Of a stretch of 64,000 nt of DNA, positions 29,691-39,500 are shown piece after piece. The notes below the pieces were generated by a model. That model did not search any database. It was not told the DNA's origin and was given only the letters and a program-made list of their open reading frames with translations. The translations under genes were made by a program, and so were the position numbers. The DNA comes from Mesorhizobium sp. NZP2077 (GTDB taxonomy: Bacteria > Pseudomonadota > Alphaproteobacteria > Rhizobiales > Rhizobiaceae), in the NCBI RefSeq assembly GCF_013170805.1, contig NZ_CP051293.1, positions 310,001 through 374,000 on the forward strand. The letters are read 5' to 3'. Position 1 is the first letter of the stretch; each line of letters opens with the position of its first letter.

Positions 29691-30116
29691 CTACTTGTCC
29701 TTCTTCTTGTACATCGCCAGCATGCGCTGGGTGACCAGAAAGCCGCCGAAAATGTTGACCGAGACCAGCATCAGCGCGACGAAGCCGAAGCCTGCGGCAA
29801 CGCCGGAAGCCGCGATGCCGACGGCAAGCAGCGCACCGACGACGATGACCGAGGAAATGGCGTTGGTGACCGCCATCAACGGCGTGTGCAGTGCCGGCGT
29901 CACCGACCAGACGACGTAGTAGCCGACGAAGATTGCCAGGATGAAGATGGCGAAGCGGAAGACGAAGGGATCGATGGCGCCGCCGGAGAGTGCGTGCGCG
30001 GCATCACCCGCCGCATCGGCACCGCCTGGAGCATTGGCCAGATTCTGCACCGCCAGCCTGACGGCAGCGCTTGCCTGGTCGAGCTGGTCGAGGGCTTTCT
30101 GCAGGGTCTGATCCAT
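29691..30116 (-). CDS. pntAB: NAD(P) transhydrogenase subunit alpha part 2
   Basis: A 141-residue membrane subunit supplying the first helices of the dII domain in the three-gene alphaproteobacterial form of transhydrogenase. A polar, helical N-terminus ([18 protein letters not shown]) precedes three or four membrane helices, including [25 protein letters not shown], the conserved signature of this part. ATG 30116 shares a base with the pntAA stop codon; the GTG one codon earlier is rejected. Confidence 0.95.
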   Translation of the reverse strand: MDQTLQKALDQLDQASAAVRLAVQNLANAPGGADAAGDAAHALSGGAIDPFVFRFAIFILAIFVGYYVVWSVTPALHTPLMAVTNAISSVIVVGALLAVGIAASGVAAGFGFVALMLVSVNIFGGFLVTQRMLAMYKKKDK

Positions 30117-31390
30117 CACGCGGTCCCTTTCGGCTTGGACGAGGACGACTTGGATGCGGCAGTTTTCCTGGGCGCGGCTTTCTTGGGTTCAACCGAGGCG
30201 TCGGCAACCATCGTCGTGGCCGGTATCGCGGCCGGTTCGACATGAGGCTGCTGGTCGGCCTTGGCGAAGGCCGGATGAACGACCTTGCCGCCGTCGGTCA
30301 GCATCGTCGCCTTGACCAGGTCGTCGTCGCGGTTGATGGCGAGCGTCTTGGTCGTCTTGTCGACCAGCGTCTCGAGGAAAGCGAACAGGTTCCTGGCGTA
30401 GAGCAGCGAGGCGGATGCGGCGACGCGGCCGGGCACGTTGAGATGGCCGACGATCTTGACGTTGTTGGCCGTGGTGACGACCTGACCCGGCACCGCGCCC
30501 TCGACATTGCCGCCGCGCTCGACTGCCAGATCGATGAGCACCGAGCCCGGCTTCATCGAGGCGACCATGGCCGCCGACACCAGCCTGGGCGCCGGCCGGC
30601 CGGGGATCAGCGCCGTGGTGATGACGATGTCCTGCTTGGCGATGTGCTCGGCGGTCAGTGCCGCCTGCTTGGCCTGGTATTCCTTCGACATTTCCTTGGC
30701 GTAGCCGCCGGCGGTTTCTGCGGCCTTGAACTCGTCGTCCTCGACGGCGAGGAATTTCGCGCCAAGCGAGGCGACCTGTTCCTTTGCGGCGGGGCGCACG
30801 TCGGTGGCGGTAACGACCGCGCCTAGGCGGCGCGCCGTGGCGATCGCCTGGAGGCCGGCAACGCCGACACCCATGATGAAGACCTTCGCTGCCGGCACCG
30901 TGCCGGCCGCCGTCATCATCATCGGCAAGGCGCGATCATATTCCGAAGCGCCGTCGATCACCGCCTGATAGCCGGCAAGGTTGGCCTGGCTGGACAGCAC
31001 ATCCATGGATTGCGCGCGGGTGATGCGCGGCATGAATTCCATCGAGAAGGCGGTGACACCGGCCTTGGCCAGAGCCGCTACTGCGACATCGTTGCCGTAG
31101 GGATCCATGATGGCGATCACCGCCGCGCCGGATTTGTAGCTCTTCAACTCGGCTTCCGTTGGCCGGCGAACCTTCAGCACGACATCGGCCTTGCCGACAT
31201 CGGAAGCCTTGCCGATGGCAGCGCCAGCCTTGGCAAACTCTTCGTCGGGAATACGCGACCTCGTGCCGGCGCCGGTTTCGACAATCACGTCGAGGCCCAG
31301 CCCCGCCAGCCGCTTGACCGTATCGGGCGAGGCCGCGACGCGCGGCTCGTTCGCATCAAGCTCACGAGGGATGAAAACCGACTGTCCCAC
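30116..31390 (-). CDS. pntAA: NAD(P) transhydrogenase subunit alpha part 1, GTG start
   Basis: Soluble NAD(H)-binding dI component, 424 residues. It resembles alanine dehydrogenase, with [21 protein letters not shown] at the N-terminus, the [27 protein letters not shown]ossmann loop and the mobile-loop region. Beyond the family core there is a 50-residue Ala/Pro/Lys/Ser-rich tail ([19 protein letters not shown]), low-complexity and probably a linker to the membrane. The start is GTG 31390 with AAAGGA seven bases upstream. First gene of pntAA-pntAB-pntB. Confidence 0.96.
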   Translation of the reverse strand: MGQSVFIPRELDANEPRVAASPDTVKRLAGLGLDVIVETGAGTRSRIPDEEFAKAGAAIGKASDVGKADVVLKVRRPTEAELKSYKSGAAVIAIMDPYGNDVAVAALAKAGVTAFSMEFMPRITRAQSMDVLSSQANLAGYQAVIDGASEYDRALPMMMTAAGTVPAAKVFIMGVGVAGLQAIATARRLGAVVTATDVRPAAKEQVASLGAKFLAVEDDEFKAAETAGGYAKEMSKEYQAKQAALTAEHIAKQDIVITTALIPGRPAPRLVSAAMVASMKPGSVLIDLAVERGGNVEGAVPGQVVTTANNVKIVGHLNVPGRVAASASLLYARNLFAFLETLVDKTTKTLAINRDDDLVKATMLTDGGKVVHPAFAKADQQPHVEPAAIPATTMVADASVEPKKAAPRKTAASKSSSSKPKGTA

Positions 31391-31476
31391 CGCATGATCC
31401 TTTCGGCTGGAACCTGTTTGCGCAAAGTGTCGGCCGGAATATCCGGCGACGTCAATGGCAACGGGCTTTGGAAGGT

Positions 31477-31701
31477 CTATCGCAGAATGAAGGCGCCGAC
31501 GGCCAGTATCAGGACGAACAGGATAAGCGCCGAGAAGAAACCGGCCGCAAAGAAGCCGAAAGCCATCGCGATGAGCAACGCGCCGCAGAAAAGCGATCCG
31601 TATTTGGCCAGCGCGAGAAAGCCCGCATAGGTGCGGTCATGTTCGGCATAGTCCATCTTCGCGCCCAGTTCGACAGGACCGGTCGGCGAGTGATCAGCCA
31701 T
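31477..31701 (-). CDS. aa3-type cytochrome c oxidase subunit IV
   Basis: A 74-residue protein. The sequence MADHSPTGPVELGAKMDYAE followed by H-D-R-T-Y and two C-terminal hydrophobic helices (GSLFCGALLIAMAFGFFAAG, FFSALILFVLILAVGAF) is the hallmark of the small bacterial aa3 oxidase subunit IV. It likely packs on the oxidase core; the other oxidase genes are not in this window. A longer upstream frame to 31797 is rejected. It lies 86 bp upstream of pntAA in the same direction as the pnt operon... that is, just before it on the minus strand, and may share its promoter region. Confidence 0.87.
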   Translation of the reverse strand: MADHSPTGPVELGAKMDYAEHDRTYAGFLALAKYGSLFCGALLIAMAFGFFAAGFFSALILFVLILAVGAFILR

Positions 31702-31955
31702 AGGAATACCCCTTCGAAGACATCTTTCAGGCACATACCTAAAAGCCGGGCCGAGAGCAATGGCGCTATTGCCGCATTGGGCCGACAACTGCCTCAAGGG
31801 AAAATTGAAACTGCCGCCGACCTCCAGCCTGTTGGCGGTGCGATCACCGGCGGTCCCGCATGAGTTCCGTTGAAGCTGCTGTCAGAATTTGGCGGTTCTG
31901 GACGACATCGCGGGGGATTATTGTCGCCAGACGAACAGCCGGTTGGTGAAGCGAC

Positions 31956-32771
31956 ATGATCACACCCACACAGACATTTGACTGGAACGGCACGACTATC
32001 GCGTGGGGAACCGCCGGCTCAGGCCCGCCGATCGTGCTCGTGCACGGTACGCCGTTCTCCTCGTATGTCTGGCATCGCGTCGCACCGGAACTGGCGCGCG
32101 ACCATACGCTGTATTTCTACGACCTTCCCGGATATGGGCGATCCGGCAAACGGGAAGGCCAAGACGTTTCGCTGGGCATCCAGAACAAGGCGCTGGCGGC
32201 GATGCTGGCCTTTTGGAAACTCGACCGGCCCAAGATCATCGCCCATGATTTCGGCGGCGCCACGGCATTGCGCGCGCATCTGATCGACAGTTGCGACTAT
32301 GACAGGCTGCTGCTGATCGATCCTGTGGCGGTGCGGCCGTGGGGCTCGCCCTTTGTCCAGCATGTCCGTCAGCATGAGGCCGCCTTCGCCGGCATGCCGG
32401 ACTACATACAGGTTGCAATCCTGAAAGCCTACATTTCAGGCGCCGCGGCCAGATCTTTGTCCGACAGCGATCTGGAACCCTATGTCGCGCCATGGACCGG
32501 GCCTGTTGGCCAGCCGGCTTTCTACCGGCAGATCGCACAGATGGATCGGCTTTTCACCGACGAGGTTGAACCGCTCTACGGCAAATTCCGCTGCCCCGTC
32601 GCGCTGCTGTGGGGAGAGGAAGACCGCTGGATACCGCCGCAAAGCGGCCAAAAGCTCGTGGCCATGCTGCCGAATTGCGGCCTGACGCTCATCCCGGGCT
32701 CCGGCCATCTGATGCAGGAAGACGCGCCGGAGGCGATCGTCGCCGCCGCGCTGCGCTTTTTCGTAGGCTGA
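31956..32771 (+). CDS. Alpha/beta hydrolase with Asp nucleophile (haloalkane dehalogenase/epoxide hydrolase-like)
   Basis: A 271-residue cytoplasmic hydrolase. The oxyanion HGTP motif (VLVHGTPFSS), the nucleophile elbow AHDFGG with Asp instead of Ser, a late acid (LWGEEDRW) and the catalytic His (GSGHLMQED) are all present. An HDxGG elbow is typical of haloalkane and fluoroacetate dehalogenases and epoxide hydrolases, not of esterases. The cap domain lies between about residues 130 and 205. The start at ATG 31956 is the only good one. Substrate cannot be told from sequence. Confidence 0.88.
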   Translation: MITPTQTFDWNGTTIAWGTAGSGPPIVLVHGTPFSSYVWHRVAPELARDHTLYFYDLPGYGRSGKREGQDVSLGIQNKALAAMLAFWKLDRPKIIAHDFGGATALRAHLIDSCDYDRLLLIDPVAVRPWGSPFVQHVRQHEAAFAGMPDYIQVAILKAYISGAAARSLSDSDLEPYVAPWTGPVGQPAFYRQIAQMDRLFTDEVEPLYGKFRCPVALLWGEEDRWIPPQSGQKLVAMLPNCGLTLIPGSGHLMQEDAPEAIVAAALRFFVG

Positions 32772-32779
32772 GAGTTTCC

Positions 32780-32929
32780 TCAGCCGGCAAGATGCGGGAA
32801 AAGTCCGAGCAGACCAACGACGATCAGATAGAGCGCGACGATATAGTTCAGCAGTCGTGGCATGACGAGGATCAGCACACCGGCAATCAGCGAGATAAGC
32901 GGCGTCAGCGCGAGCTGGGAAATATGCAT
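32780..32929 (-). CDS. DUF3096 small membrane protein
   Basis: A 49-residue protein made of two hydrophobic helices (LTPLISLIAGVLILVMP and LNYIVALYLIVVGLLGLF) joined by RLLNY, the DUF3096 pattern. ATG 32929 is preceded by AAGGAA; the longer frame from 32986 adds an implausible N-terminus. It ends nine bases from the convergent hydrolase gene. Function unknown; members are often stress-induced in alphaproteobacteria. Confidence 0.78.
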   Translation of the reverse strand: MHISQLALTPLISLIAGVLILVMPRLLNYIVALYLIVVGLLGLFPHLAG

Positions 32930-33043
32930 GTCGGGTTCCTTTTGGCAGATCCGCCGAAATGAGGACGCGGAGCGAACGCACCGCAATCATCAGAACGCGG
33001 ATCCGGCCGGAAGGCTCCAGACGCCTTGCAAAAATAGGGGCGC

Positions 33044-33811
33044 CTACGCGGCGGCGCGATAATATTTCGCTGTCGGCACGATGGACAAGGGTGTCAGCCG
33101 GTTGATGGCCGGATTGCTGAACATCAGCCGCTGCTCCGTCGGCGTCGACCTGAAGAACGGGAACCGTTCGAGTGTCCGGCGCATATTTTCGCCGGCAGGG
33201 ATTTCGAACAGGGCGATCCGGGTAAGAACGCCCGGAAATTCCTTGGCCTCGGTCCTCTGCACGGCATTGAAATAACGTGAATAAAAATTGGAGTGCTCGA
33301 CCTTGACCGGCGTCAACACCGAGTTCTGGCCAAAATAGAGCGAGGCCACCATGGCAAGCCTGAGTGTCAGGAACGGCAGCACTCCGGGCGCCGGCGCGCT
33401 GTCGGGATCGGTTGCAAACCGGGTTCCGTCGATAAAGGTTTCGCCGCGGGCAAGCCGCTCGAGCAATATTTCCGGATAGGCATCGACGGAGGGCGAATTC
33501 GGGTGCTCTGCGGAAATGTAGTGGAAGCGGATCGTGCTGACCAATTCGCCGTAGAAATAGACACCGAACCGGTAGGAATTGGGTAGATTGTCCCAGCGAT
33601 CCTCGAACATCCCGCTGGCGATTGGACCGCACATGCCTGAGCGCAGATAGGATTTGTAGCGAAGCCGGTAAATCGCCTCCAAATCCTCGCCCCCCGTAAT
33701 GAGGCGATAATCGACATGCTCCAGCAGTTGCATCATCGATCGGTTGAGTACCGAATCCCCCGCTGCCCTGACCACGCCAGACGCATCCCTTGCAGGCCTT
33801 GCAGCATCCAT
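33044..33811 (-). CDS. FeeM-like N-acyl amino acid synthase/GNAT-fold acyltransferase
   Basis: A 255-residue protein resembling the FeeM/autoinducer-synthase branch of the GNAT fold, enzymes that join acyl-ACP chains to amino acids or related amines. Evidence is the RLRYKSYL motif (about residue 48), the YFYGELVSTIRFHYIS strand, the FIDGTRFATDP loop before LTLRLAMVASLYFG, and the EHSNFYSRYFNAVQ region, a layout also shared with LuxI-type synthases. GAGGA lies ahead of ATG 33811. No partner transport or regulator of the LuxR type is nearby; a large GGDEF-EAL gene lies upstream on the same strand. Product unknown. Confidence 0.68.
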   Translation of the reverse strand: MDAARPARDASGVVRAAGDSVLNRSMMQLLEHVDYRLITGGEDLEAIYRLRYKSYLRSGMCGPIASGMFEDRWDNLPNSYRFGVYFYGELVSTIRFHYISAEHPNSPSVDAYPEILLERLARGETFIDGTRFATDPDSAPAPGVLPFLTLRLAMVASLYFGQNSVLTPVKVEHSNFYSRYFNAVQRTEAKEFPGVLTRIALFEIPAGENMRRTLERFPFFRSTPTEQRLMFSNPAINRLTPLSIVPTAKYYRAAA

Positions 33812-34137
33812 TATCTGTCCTCGAAATTCCGCCTACGGATAGGCTATTCGAGTCAAAATGAGACACAAGTAGAAACTTAGAGGTTGTTGATTTACCTTAT
33901 GTTAACCTTAACGGTTGAGCGCTTACCTGAGAATGTCCTAATGAACAATGCACCGGAGAAGGATGGGATCATGGCCTCCGGAACATCGCACCTGCATCGA
34001 CAGGCCGGCGCGCGAGCCGGCATTGCGCAAAAGCAAGATCGCGGCGGGACGATGTCCTGACTAAAATGCGCATAAGTCCGCTTTCAAGGGCTGCACTTGA
34101 GACGGAAGACGCCAGGAATCAGGCGAACTTCACGGCG
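33812..34137. other. A/T-rich intergenic region upstream of the acyltransferase gene
   Basis: No gene supported. Bases 33835-33950 are conspicuously A/T-rich for this genome and probably hold the acyltransferase promoter. A 29-codon open frame (33971-34060, plus strand, with GGAGAAGG upstream) and a GCCGGC-GCGCGA-GCCGGC hairpin (34004-34021) are present but unconvincing. Confidence 0.5.
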
Positions 34138-36453
34138 CTACGTGGCTGTCCGCTTGCTGGCGAGGCGCAGGTCAGCGGCGAATGGCCAGGTGGCATTCGA
34201 CATTGTCTCGATACCCGACGCGCTGAGCGCGGCGCCGAACAGGAAGCCTTGCACGAGGTCGGGTTTGACCTGCAAGGCCAGGATCTTGAGCTGCTCGAAG
34301 GTCTCGACGCCTTCGACGGTCACGGAAAGTCCCAGTGGCCGCGACAGGTTGACGATGCCCTTGAGCAGTTCCAACGACCGGGGGTTCTGGGTGACATCGA
34401 TCAGGAACGAGCGGTCGATCTTGATCTTGTCGAGCGGCAGCTTGTGCAGGTAGCTCAGGCTCGAATAACCGGTGCCGAAATCGTCAAGCGCGATGCGAAC
34501 GCCAATCTGCTTCAACTCCTCGATGTACTGCCGCGTCAGCGACTTGTCGTCGAGCAGCGCGGTTTCAGTGACCTCGATCTCCAGCCGGCCGGCGGCAAGA
34601 CCGGAACTCGCCAGTGCATCGCGAACCTTCTGGATGACGTCGCGGCTGCGGAAGTCCTTGGCCGAGAGGTTGACCGAGACGCTGGTCTGATCCGGCCATT
34701 TTGAGCATTCGGTGCAGGCTGCCTGCAACACGAAGGTGCTGATCTCGGAAATGATGCCCATTTCCTCGGCGAGCGGAATGAAGATGCTTGGTGAGATCGG
34801 TCCGAGATCGGGATGATCCCAACGGCACAGCGCCTCGCAGCTGGCGATGCGCATGGTGCTCATCGACACGATAGGCTGATAAACGACCCGCAGGCTCTTG
34901 CTTTCCACCGCGCTGCGCAGATCCGCCTTCATCAGCTGGCGGTTGCGGAACGCCGCGTCCATTGCCGCCTCGAACAGCCGCCAGCCGTTCTTGCCAAGCT
35001 CCTTGGCCTTGTAAAGCGCCAGATCCGCCTTGACGATCATGGCGTCGACATCGCTGTCCCTGACCCGTGACAGCACGGCGCCGCCGCTGGCCTGGATGCG
35101 CAGCCCATGGCCGGCGACGTCCACCTCGCCCTGCAATGCGGCAAATATCTCGTCGATCTGCGTGGTCAGATGGCTTTCATCCTCGATGCGGTCGAAGAAG
35201 ACCATGAATTCGTCGCCGCCGAAACGGCTGACAGTGATGCCTTGCCCCGCAACGCCGGCAAGACGCTCGGCAACCGCGTAGATCAACCCGTCGCCGATCG
35301 GATGCCCGAGCGTGTCGTTGACGCTCTTGAAATCATCGAGGTCGAGCACGGCCAGGCCGCAGAGACGGTCGCGGTCTCCTGACGCCATCGCCTCGCCGAC
35401 CAATTCGTGGAAATAGGCGCGATTGGGCAGGCCGGTGAGATTGTCGTAGCGCGCCATGAAGCGGATCTTGTCTTCCGCCTCGACACGCGCCGTCACGTCC
35501 TCGAAGGTGATGACCCCCAGTTCCTGGCTGCCTTCACGCGCCGAGAATTCATAGTGCTGACCGTTGGCGAGGGAAACCAGCACCTTGCGGTCGCGACCCT
35601 CGCGCAGGGCGCGTGTCAGCTGGGCCTCGATATAGCGGCAATCCTTCGGCGCCAGCATGCCGCCGGCGACACCACGCATCAAAAGACCGTGGATCGATCG
35701 CCCGAGCAGCGCATCCCCGGACTTGAGCGACATCAGATGGGCAGCTTCGGCATTGGCGACCGCCACGCGGCCGTTGGGGCCGAGCATGACAAGGCCGTGC
35801 GACATGGTGTTGAGGGCGCGATCGAACCTGTGCGCCAACTTCCTCGCTTCCTTGTGGCCGATGACCGCCGAGAAAAGCACGTCGCGGACGTGGTCGGCGC
35901 TGTTGATGGTGATGAACGTCAACGGGATGATCATCAAGCCCAGAACGACCGAAGGGAGATCCATGCGCAGCAGGAGTGCAAGTGCCGCCGGACCAATGAA
36001 GGTCACGGAAAAAATCCGCACCATGAGCGGAGACCCGTAGTTCCGGCCAACAACCGTCACCAAGGTTGCGATGGCCAGCGACGTCGCGGCCAGTTCGGCA
36101 AAGGGATCGGGATAGACATAGATCGATATGAAGCACAGCGCGCCCAAGCCGAGGCCCTGCAGGCTGCCCTTGAGGATGTAATTGCGCTCCCAGCGCTGGG
36201 CCTCCTGGACATTGGATATTACACCGCCGGCCTTTCGGAAGTCACGAATGCCGAAGTAGCGGAAAAGGCTGATGGACAGCAGGGAAAAAGAGAAAGCCAG
36301 GAACAATGGATTGTGCGTGCGGAAGTAGATCATGAATCCGAGGATCCAGTAGCAGATGCCGCCAATCACCAGCATGTGGGCGTTGTCGAACAACGACCGC
36401 ACAAACTGGATGTAAACATCCGCCGGGATGTTTTCGGTCTTTGTTCTGCCCAT
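34138..36453 (-). CDS. Membrane-bound GGDEF-EAL protein (c-di-GMP turnover)
   Basis: A 771-residue inner-membrane protein. Five to six hydrophobic helices (about 28-190) form an unclassified sensor; a PAS-like domain follows (about 210-325), then a GGDEF diguanylate cyclase domain with an intact active loop (RFGGDEF, 410-416) and an EAL phosphodiesterase domain with EAL at 540-542, ETALLDD, DDFGTGYSSL, KIDRSF and EGVET. Both catalytic motifs look functional, while the inhibitory RxxD site five residues before GGDEF is missing. Net direction of activity cannot be predicted. It is on the same strand as the FeeM-like gene, 326 bp upstream of it. Confidence 0.94.
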   Translation of the reverse strand: MGRTKTENIPADVYIQFVRSLFDNAHMLVIGGICYWILGFMIYFRTHNPLFLAFSFSLLSISLFRYFGIRDFRKAGGVISNVQEAQRWERNYILKGSLQGLGLGALCFISIYVYPDPFAELAATSLAIATLVTVVGRNYGSPLMVRIFSVTFIGPAALALLLRMDLPSVVLGLMIIPLTFITINSADHVRDVLFSAVIGHKEARKLAHRFDRALNTMSHGLVMLGPNGRVAVANAEAAHLMSLKSGDALLGRSIHGLLMRGVAGGMLAPKDCRYIEAQLTRALREGRDRKVLVSLANGQHYEFSAREGSQELGVITFEDVTARVEAEDKIRFMARYDNLTGLPNRAYFHELVGEAMASGDRDRLCGLAVLDLDDFKSVNDTLGHPIGDGLIYAVAERLAGVAGQGITVSRFGGDEFMVFFDRIEDESHLTTQIDEIFAALQGEVDVAGHGLRIQASGGAVLSRVRDSDVDAMIVKADLALYKAKELGKNGWRLFEAAMDAAFRNRQLMKADLRSAVESKSLRVVYQPIVSMSTMRIASCEALCRWDHPDLGPISPSIFIPLAEEMGIISEISTFVLQAACTECSKWPDQTSVSVNLSAKDFRSRDVIQKVRDALASSGLAAGRLEIEVTETALLDDKSLTRQYIEELKQIGVRIALDDFGTGYSSLSYLHKLPLDKIKIDRSFLIDVTQNPRSLELLKGIVNLSRPLGLSVTVEGVETFEQLKILALQVKPDLVQGFLFGAALSASGIETMSNATWPFAADLRLASKRTAT

Positions 36454-36589
36454 GTCGTCGGCCCAACGCTAGGCCTCGTCATCCCACATCCGCCTTAAGA
36501 AAGGCTTAGAATGGTGGTTTCGGCTCGGTTGCCGACGGCGCGCAAAGGCAGGACCGGCCGGGAAATCGAGCTTCAGGTAAACAAGGCCT

Positions 36590-39500
36590 TCACTCGGCGG
36601 CCTGAAGTGCCGATCCCGCAGGTGCGTTTGCGAGGCGCTGGAGCAACCGGGAGCGCTCGCCCGCGGCCTTTTCAGCACTGGCCTGCCGGACATGGCCATA
36701 ACCACGGATGAGCGCGGGGACCGAGACGAGCGCGACCGCCGCATCAGCCTTACCCGGTGCCAGCGACTGGGTGACGAGCTCAAGATCGCCTTCATATTGT
36801 GCCAAAAGCTGCCGTTCCATGCGCCGTTCGGCGGTGTAGCCGAACAGGTCGAAAGCGCTGCCGCGCAGGCCTTTCAGCGCTGCCAGCAGGCGAAAACCCT
36901 TCATCATCCAGGGTCCGAAGCTCGATTTCCTCGGGCTTCCGTCATTGCCGCGACGTCCCATGATCGGCGGCGCGAGATGGAATTCGAGTTTCTCGTAGCT
37001 CTGGAACTGCTTTCCAAGCTCGGCGGCGAAGGAGCCGTCGGTGTAGAGCCGCGCCACCTCGTATTCATCCTTGATCGCCATCAGCTTGAACAGGCTCCTG
37101 GCCGCCGCCTCGGTCACGGCGGTCGAGCCGGGCACGGCCTTCGCTTCCGCGGCGCGCAGCAGCGCCAGCCTGTCGGCATAGCGCTTGCCGTAGGCGGCGT
37201 TCTGATAGGCGGTCAGGAAGGCGACACGGCGGGCAATGATCTCGTCCAGCGTCTGCGCGACCGGGGCGGTTTGTCCCGCCTTGCCCGGCTGGGCGACGAG
37301 GCCGCGCACGAAATCCGGCTGGTGCGCCGCACGGCGGCCCCAACGGAAGGCGGCGATGTTCATCGCCACCGCTTCGCCGTTCAATTCGATAGCTTTTTCA
37401 ACGGCTTCCGCCGACAACGGCAGACCGCCATGCTGGAACGCAAAGCCGAGCATGAACATGTTGGCGCCGAGCGAATTGCCGAACAGCGCGGTGGCGGTGC
37501 GGGTGGCGTCGAAGAAATGCGCCTTGTCGTCGCCGGCGGCGGTGCGGATCGCTTTCTTCAGGCGTTCGATCGGCAACGAGAAATCCGCTGAGCGGGCAAA
37601 CTCGCCGGGCATGATCTCGGCGGTGTTGGCGAGGAAGATGGTGTGGCCCTCGCGCACCGCCGTCAGCACCTTCTTGGCGCCCGAGACGACGAGATCGCAG
37701 CCAAGCACGAGATCGGCCTTCCCCGCCGAAACACGGATGGCATGGATGTCGTCCGGCGTGCGGGCAATGCGGACATGGGTGAACACTGAGCCGCCCTTCT
37801 GGGCAAGGCCGGCCATGTCGATCATGCCGCAGCCCTTGTCCTCGAGATGGGCCGCCATGCCGAGCACGGCGCCGACGGTGACGACGCCGGTGCCGCCGAC
37901 ACCGTCGATGATCGCCGCCCAACCCTCAGTGCCCAGCGGGAATTCGGCAGGCGTCGGCACGCCATCGAGCGGATCGGTCTTGCCGGCCAGACGTTCAGCC
38001 TTGCGGATCTTGGCGCCGTGCACGGTAACGAAGGACGGGCAGAAGCCGTTGACGCAGGAGAAATCCTTGTTGCAGCTCGACTGGTCGATCTTGCGCTTGC
38101 GGCCGAATTCGGTCTCGACCGGCTGGATGGAGACGCAGTTCGACTGCACGCCGCAATCGCCGCAGCCTTCGCAGACCAGTTCGTTGATGAAGACGCGCTT
38201 GTCGGGATCGGGAAAGGTGCCGCGCTTGCGGCGCCGGCGTTTTTCGGCGGCACAGGTCTGGTCGTAGAGCAGGACCGATACGCCCTTGACGTCGCGCAGC
38301 TCGCGCTGGACGAGATCGAGGTCGTCGCGGTGGTGGATGGTGGCGCCGGACGGGAATTCGGCCTTGCCGGCATATTTGCCCGGTTCGTCGGTGACGATGG
38401 CGATGCGGTCCACACCCTCGGCGCGCACCTGCCTGGCGATCATGTCCACCGTCAGGCCGCCCTCATGCGGCTGGCCGCCGGTCATCGCCACGGCATCGTT
38501 GTAGAGGATCTTGTAGGTGATGTTGGCATCGCTCGACAGGGCGAAGCGGATCGCCAGCGTACCGGAATGGTTGTAGGTGCCGTCACCCAGATTCTGGAAG
38601 ATGTGGCCGCGCTTCGAGAACGGCGCCTGGCCGACCCATTGCGCGCCCTCGCCGCCCATGGCGGTGAAGCTCAGCGTGTTGCGGTCCATCCAAAGCGCCA
38701 TGAAATGGCAGCCGATGCCGGCGGCGGCGATCGAGCCATCCGGCACCTTGGTCGAGGAATTGTGCGGGCAGCCGGAACAGAAGAAGGGCGTGCGCGAACC
38801 GATGTCGGTGGCATCCGCCAGCATCGCCTGAAACTGGCGCAGCTTGCCCACCCGCGCCGAAATCTCCTCTGACGGACCGATGGTTTTGACGATCCTCTCG
38901 CCAAGGGCAATGGCGATCTCGTTGGGGTCGAGCGCGCCCTTGGCGGGGAATAGCCAGTCGCCGCGCTCGTCCTTCTTGCCGAGGATGACCGGCTGCGTGG
39001 CGGTGCCGTAGAGGCTTTCGCGCAACTGCACCTCGATCAGCGAGCGTTTCTCCTCGACGACGACGATGGTGTCGAGGCCGCGGGCAAAGTCGGCGATGTG
39101 ATGCAGGTCGAGCGGCCAGGGGCAGCCGACCTTGAACAGCCGCACGCCGATGCGGTTGGCGGCGGCCTCGTCGATGCCGATATCCTCCAGCGCCTGGCGG
39201 ACATCGAGGTAGCTCTTGCCCAGGGTGATGATGCCGAGCTTCGGGCTGCGGCCGCCGGAATAGACAATATGGTTCAGCCCGTTGGCATGGATGAAGGCGG
39301 AGGCTGCGGCGCGCTTGTGCTCATGCAGCCGCTCCTCCTGGCCCAGCATGTCGATCTCGTGGCGGATGTTGAGGCCGCCCGGCGGCATGTCGAACTCTGG
39401 CACGACGATGTTGAGCCGTTCGAGCGAGGCATCGACCGAGGCCGTCGATTCGATGTTGTCCTTGACGCATTTGATCGCCGCCCAGGTGCCGGCGAAACGC

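Noticed and set aside
28215..30245. 676-codon plus-strand open frame across pntB and pntAB
   Set aside because: Rich in Asp, His, Arg and Gly as expected for an antisense shadow of a high-GC membrane gene; no family resemblance.
33971..34060. 29-codon plus-strand ORF preceded by GGAGAAGG
   Set aside because: The site-to-start spacing is long, the peptide is low-complexity and unremarkable, and it lies in a likely promoter region; not enough to call.
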